From Oscillospiraceae bacterium (lineage in GTDB: Bacteria; Bacillota_A; Clostridia; Oscillospirales; Oscillospiraceae), in NCBI GenBank assembly GCA_017408725.1, contig JAFQUA010000011.1, positions 1 through 26,834 of the forward strand: 26,834 bases of DNA. Reading direction: 5' to 3'. Under the pieces are notes generated by a model. That model was given only the letters and a program-made list of their open reading frames with translations. It was not told where the DNA came from and did no database searches. A program made the translations under genes and the position numbers. Shown piece after piece: positions 24,317 to 26,834 of the stretch (its first letter is position 1; each line of letters starts with the position of its first letter).

Positions 24317-24481
24317 TCGTTTAGCTTAGCACCAAGGCTCCCCTTGTCAGGGGAGCTGTCACGTGAACAGCGTGACTGAGGGGTAGTTTCTCTCCCTCCG
24401 TCTCAGCCTAACGGCTGAACCACCTCCCTCGTCAGAGGGAGGCTTGGCTGCATTCCGTTCGTAACATAAACGATCATTTAT
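24309..24481 (+). repeat. Hairpin-rich MITE-like element, copy 3 (complete)
   Basis: A 173-bp element with perfect 15-base terminal inverted repeats, ATAAATGATCGTTTA and TAAACGATCATTTAT. Internal stem-loops include CTCCCCTTGTCAGGGGAG, GTCACGTGAACAGCGTGAC, TCAGCCTAACGGCTGA and CCTCCCTCGTCAGAGGGAGG. Positions 24341-24480 match 1-140 with two mismatches. The left repeat supplies the mnmG stop codon, and the right end lies six bases before the thiT promoter -35. No transposase ORF is inside. Confidence 0.9.
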
Positions 24482-24486
24482 CGTTC

Positions 24487-24514
24487 TTGACATTTCTTCA
24501 TTTTGCGCTATAAT
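24487..24514 (+). promoter_or_regulatory. Promoter of the TPP riboswitch-thiT transcript
   Basis: TTGACA (24487-24492) and TATAAT (24509-24514) with a 16-base spacer, starting just after the right terminal repeat of the mobile element. Confidence 0.88.
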
Positions 24515-24534
24515 AACCCCAGATCGCAAAGCAC

Positions 24535-24630
24535 ATACGTCTTCGGGGAGCCGGATACATCCGGCTGAGAGTGGATTTTGTAGTCCAGACCCGTGAACCT
24601 GATACGGCCAGTACCGTCGGAGGGAAAGAT
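24535..24630 (+). promoter_or_regulatory. TPP riboswitch (THI element)
   Basis: The conserved aptamer parts are in order: GGGAGCC near 24545, the THI core CGGCTGAGAGTGG (24562-24574), then GACCCGTGAACCTGATACGG and CAGTACCGTCGGAGGGAAA. Thiamine pyrophosphate binding would switch off the downstream thiamine transporter gene through the terminator at 24652-24696. Confidence 0.95.
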
Positions 24631-24651
24631 GCACATATGGGATACCTTTTC

Positions 24652-24696
24652 GTATCGCATTGCACCCAGACGGATGCAATGCGATACTCTGTTTTT
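24652..24696 (+). terminator. Riboswitch-controlled intrinsic terminator
   Basis: A perfect 13-bp stem GTATCGCATTGCA/TGCAATGCGATAC (24652-24687) with a ten-base loop and a following TCTGTTTTT. It lies between the TPP aptamer and the thiT ribosome site. GATAC at 24641-24645 could pair with the left stem arm as part of an antiterminator. Confidence 0.88.
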
Positions 24697-24712
24697 GAAA
24701 GGAAATTCTCAC

Positions 24713-25363
24713 ATGTCAACCAAAACCAAGCGATTAACTGAAAGCGCCATGCTGCTGGCAATTGCCATTCTTCTGGAATTGCTCAGCAAAACATTCATCC
24801 CCGAAATGACCTTCGGCGGTCAGCTGACCATCGTCAGTATGCTGCCCATCGTGCTGATTTCTTACCGCCACGGCGTAAAATGGGGCTTTGTTGCCGCCTT
24901 TGCCTATGCCCTCATCGAAATGGTCATCGGTGCCAAGACCGTCTCTGCCGCATTCCTGCCCGGTTATTTCGGAGACGACACCATGATCGGCAGCGCCATC
25001 ATCATGTGTCTGTTTGATTACATTCTAGCCTACACCGCGTTGGGTCTGGGCGGCATCTTCCGCAACAAGATCAAAAACGCCAGCCTATCCTTGATGTGCG
25101 GCAGCCTTGTGGCGCTGGGCGCCAGATATCTGTGCCATATTGTTTCCGGTTATGTGCTGTTTGCCGGTTGGGCAGAGTGGTTTTTCACCCAGGACGGTTT
25201 CCCCGCATGGGGCGCCCAGCTGGTGGCGACCCTCGACTCTACCACTCTCGGCATCTTGTACAGCATAGTCTACAACGGCATGTACATGATCCCGGAAATG
25301 ATCTTTACCGCAATCGCTGCAGTATTGATCGCAAGACCTCAAATCGCACAAAAAATCAACTGA
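24713..25363 (+). CDS. thiT: ECF thiamine transporter S component ThiT
   Basis: A 216-residue membrane protein with six predicted helices that binds thiamine for energy-coupling-factor uptake; the shared EcfA/T module is encoded elsewhere. Family segments are TFGGQLTIVSMLPIVLISYR near the start, and the substrate-site region ARYLCHIVSGYVLF with GWAEWF (His and Trp), then SIVYNGMYMIPE (Tyr and Asn). The TPP riboswitch directly upstream supports thiamine as substrate. The ATG at 24713 follows AAAGGAAA; longer frames would run through the riboswitch. Confidence 0.96.
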   Translation: MSTKTKRLTESAMLLAIAILLELLSKTFIPEMTFGGQLTIVSMLPIVLISYRHGVKWGFVAAFAYALIEMVIGAKTVSAAFLPGYFGDDTMIGSAIIMCLFDYILAYTALGLGGIFRNKIKNASLSLMCGSLVALGARYLCHIVSGYVLFAGWAEWFFTQDGFPAWGAQLVATLDSTTLGILYSIVYNGMYMIPEMIFTAIAAVLIARPQIAQKIN

Positions 25364-25365
25364 AC

Positions 25366-25399
25366 AAAGGGCGCGCCATTGGCGCGCCCTTTCCTTTTT
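25366..25399. terminator. Bidirectional terminator between thiT and the SLH gene
   Basis: Stem AAAGGGCGCGCC/GGCGCGCCCTTT with a short loop (25366-25392), followed on the plus strand by CCTTTTT. The convergent SLH gene ends at its edge. Confidence 0.88.
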
Positions 25400-26606
25400 A
25401 TTGATACATGGCAAGACTGGGGATTTCCTTTGCCATCTGGCTGACACGGTACAAAATTTCTGCCGCCTGCCCTCTGGTCATCACCTGGGTTGCGGTAACG
25501 GCAATGCCGTTTTCGTTCATGGCAGTCACCGCTGCCATTGCCCACTCCGGCTCTTCGGTATTCATCTCGTCCATGGAAGATGTGCTCACCGCCAGATCCA
25601 TGGCGTTGTTCAGCATCACAGCCACCTCCCCGCCGGTGATGGTCTCATGGGCACCAAAGATGCCGGTCTCGGATACCGGAAGACCTGCCGTCAGACCCGC
25701 TCGCATGGCAGCTGCCAGATAGGGCTTCAGCCAAAGAGGCACTTCATCGGTGTAACCGGTATAGGACAGCGCTTCATCCACGGGAACACCCAGAGATTTC
25801 ACCATCATGGTTAAAAATTCGCCTCGGCTGACCGTCTTATTTTCATTGAAGCACAGCGCGCCGCCGATCTTCTCACCCACGAAAAGGCCGGTATTCTTCA
25901 TCCACTCCGCTGCAAAACGGCAAGAGGAGCCCGCAGTATCCGTATACTGGGTGGCATCAGAAGGTTTCATGATCTGAATGGTTACGGTGGCTTCCCGGGA
26001 AACATTGCCGCTGGGGTCCGTTGCCGTGTAGGTAAACGAATCCACGCCTACCTTATTTTTCTTGGGCGTATACTCAAAGCTTCCGTCCTCGTTCAGTGTC
26101 ACACTGCCCCGTTTGGGCTGGCGGGCAACCGTAAAGACCATCTTCTCCCCTTCCGGCTCCGTGACCTTTAGATTGCCCTTGTTAGGCAGATTCTTATAGG
26201 TTTCAATGGCGGAATCCTCCGCAACGGGCGCCCGGTTTTCCTTGCCCCGGATGGATATGGTCATGGTAGCAGAGGGAGCCACACGGTTTTCATAGATGGG
26301 AAGATAGGTCACCTGAGCGGTCATATCCTCCTTGCTCTGCAGCGGCGCAAAGGTCATCTGTGCCAGCTGGTCGGCTGTCAGGATATCGCCTGGACGAAGC
26401 ACCCGGCTGCCCAGCATAACGGTACCGGCCTTCGCTTCCGGCAGCTCCATAATGCAGATGCCGGCAAGCTTTTCTTCTCCGGCAAAGTCCTCTTGGGTAA
26501 AACAATAAATACTGTCTGATTCCACTTCCGCCGCAGACGCGCCCATGCAAAGTCCCGCAACGCAGAAAAGGGCAGTCAGCAAGCAGATCATACGCTTTCG
26601 CAACAT
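25398..26606 (-). CDS. SLH-domain surface protein with a cadherin-like Ig module
   Basis: A 402-residue secreted protein. The signal peptide is residues 1-26 (cleavage after GASA-A). A first domain of unknown fold covers about 30-120 and an Ig/cadherin-like module about 124-213 (NRAPVAEDS, GSFEYTPKKNKVGVDSFTYT, PSGNVSREATVTI). SLH-type repeats fill the C-terminus, about 220-275, 283-340 and 350-392, the last degenerate. SLH domains bind secondary cell-wall polymer, so it is probably held on the cell wall. The start at 26606 is chosen from TAGGAGG and the clean signal peptide; the longer upstream frame has neither. Confidence 0.88.
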   Translation of the reverse strand: MLRKRMICLLTALFCVAGLCMGASAAEVESDSIYCFTQEDFAGEEKLAGICIMELPEAKAGTVMLGSRVLRPGDILTADQLAQMTFAPLQSKEDMTAQVTYLPIYENRVAPSATMTISIRGKENRAPVAEDSAIETYKNLPNKGNLKVTEPEGEKMVFTVARQPKRGSVTLNEDGSFEYTPKKNKVGVDSFTYTATDPSGNVSREATVTIQIMKPSDATQYTDTAGSSCRFAAEWMKNTGLFVGEKIGGALCFNENKTVSRGEFLTMMVKSLGVPVDEALSYTGYTDEVPLWLKPYLAAAMRAGLTAGLPVSETGIFGAHETITGGEVAVMLNNAMDLAVSTSSMDEMNTEEPEWAMAAVTAMNENGIAVTATQVMTRGQAAEILYRVSQMAKEIPSLAMYQ

Positions 26607-26678
26607 AAATAAACCTCCTAAAATTGGTTTCCGCAGGTATTGTTTGCCACCAATGGGAAAATTATTCAAGCCCAAAAG

Positions 26679-26707
26679 AAAATAAAATGCCTACACCTTA
26701 GTGTAAA
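26679..26707 (-). promoter_or_regulatory. Candidate promoter of the SLH gene with a dyad over the -35
   Basis: Minus strand: TTTACA, 17-base spacer, TATTTT. A short inverted repeat TACAC-CTTA-GTGTA (26692-26705) covers the -35 side and could be an operator. Confidence 0.4.
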
Positions 26708-26732
26708 ATAATTATTGGCAAGAAAGCAAAAA

Positions 26733-26750
26733 GGAAGGGCGAACCCTTCC
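26733..26750 (-). terminator. Terminator-like hairpin, probably for a minus-strand gene beyond the right edge
   Basis: GGAAGGG-CGAA-CCCTTCC stem. On the minus strand it is followed by TTTTTGCTTT; on the plus strand the tail is T-poor. The remaining bases to the window end show no convincing gene. Confidence 0.6.
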
Positions 26751-26834
26751 TCTTGCAATCATGTGTTAATATGTGAGTTGCGAGACAAACATAGAAAGCA
26801 CGTGATTAAAATGACTATAACATTAACTGTAGAA

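Noticed and set aside
26811..26834. ATG followed by eight open codons at the right edge
   Set aside because: Too short to judge, no ribosome site seen, and runs off the window.

Overview
This window looks like chromosomal DNA of a gut-type Clostridia, probably an Oscillospirales/Ruminococcaceae-like Firmicute. The grounds are the moderately high GC, strong AGGAGG ribosome sites, sigma-A promoters with 16-17 bp spacers, the DUF3048 lipoprotein, SLH protein and ThiT gene set, and a serpin of the kind known from gut clostridia. The genus cannot be fixed from the sequence alone. No rRNA, tRNA, CRISPR array, phage or transposase gene was seen.

Layout. (1) Positions 134-8179, minus strand: an eight-gene ethanolamine-utilisation microcompartment cluster, transcribed eutG-eutA-eutB-eutC-eutL-eutE-eutM-eutT. 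It encodes the AdoCbl-dependent lyase (BC), its reactivase (A), the corrinoid adenosyltransferase (T), acetaldehyde and alcohol dehydrogenases (E, G) and two shell proteins (L, M). Vertex protein, other shell proteins, transporter, phosphotransacetylase and EutVW regulators are not in the window. (2) 8307-10721, plus: a 55-residue membrane protein followed by ruvC-ruvA-ruvB. (3) 10787-11244, plus: a small zinc-ribbon protein with a consensus promoter and its own terminator. (4) 11261-13333: an ECF-like sigma factor overlapping by 4 bp a gene for a membrane-anchored serpin, with a possible divergent 33-residue ORF and a dyad between them. (5) 13378-17383, minus: a MoxR ATPase - DUF58 - transglutaminase operon. 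(6) 17551-18675, minus: a DUF3048 lipoprotein. (7) 18850-20031, plus: rpsF-ssb-rpsR. (8) 20030-21595, minus: a D,D-carboxypeptidase and a CsoR/RcnR-family metal regulator. (9) 21685-24316, plus: trmB-mnmG. (10) 24487-25399, plus: a TPP riboswitch and thiT. (11) 25398-26606, minus: an SLH-domain surface protein.

Three copies of a short non-coding element (about 170-200 bp, terminal inverted repeats around TGATCGTTTA, full of hairpins) lie at 1-140, 2604-2804 and 24309-24481. Two are 98.6% identical over 140 bp. One sits inside the eut operon in the opposite orientation, with different stem sequences but the same fold. All three touch the stop codon of a gene.

The most unusual item is the sigma factor/serpin pair. 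The serpin takes the position and membrane topology normally held by an anti-sigma factor, so the pair may be a protease-responsive signalling unit. That function is inferred. The gene order, the 4-bp overlap, the N-terminal membrane segment and the inhibitory-type serpin hinge are visible directly.
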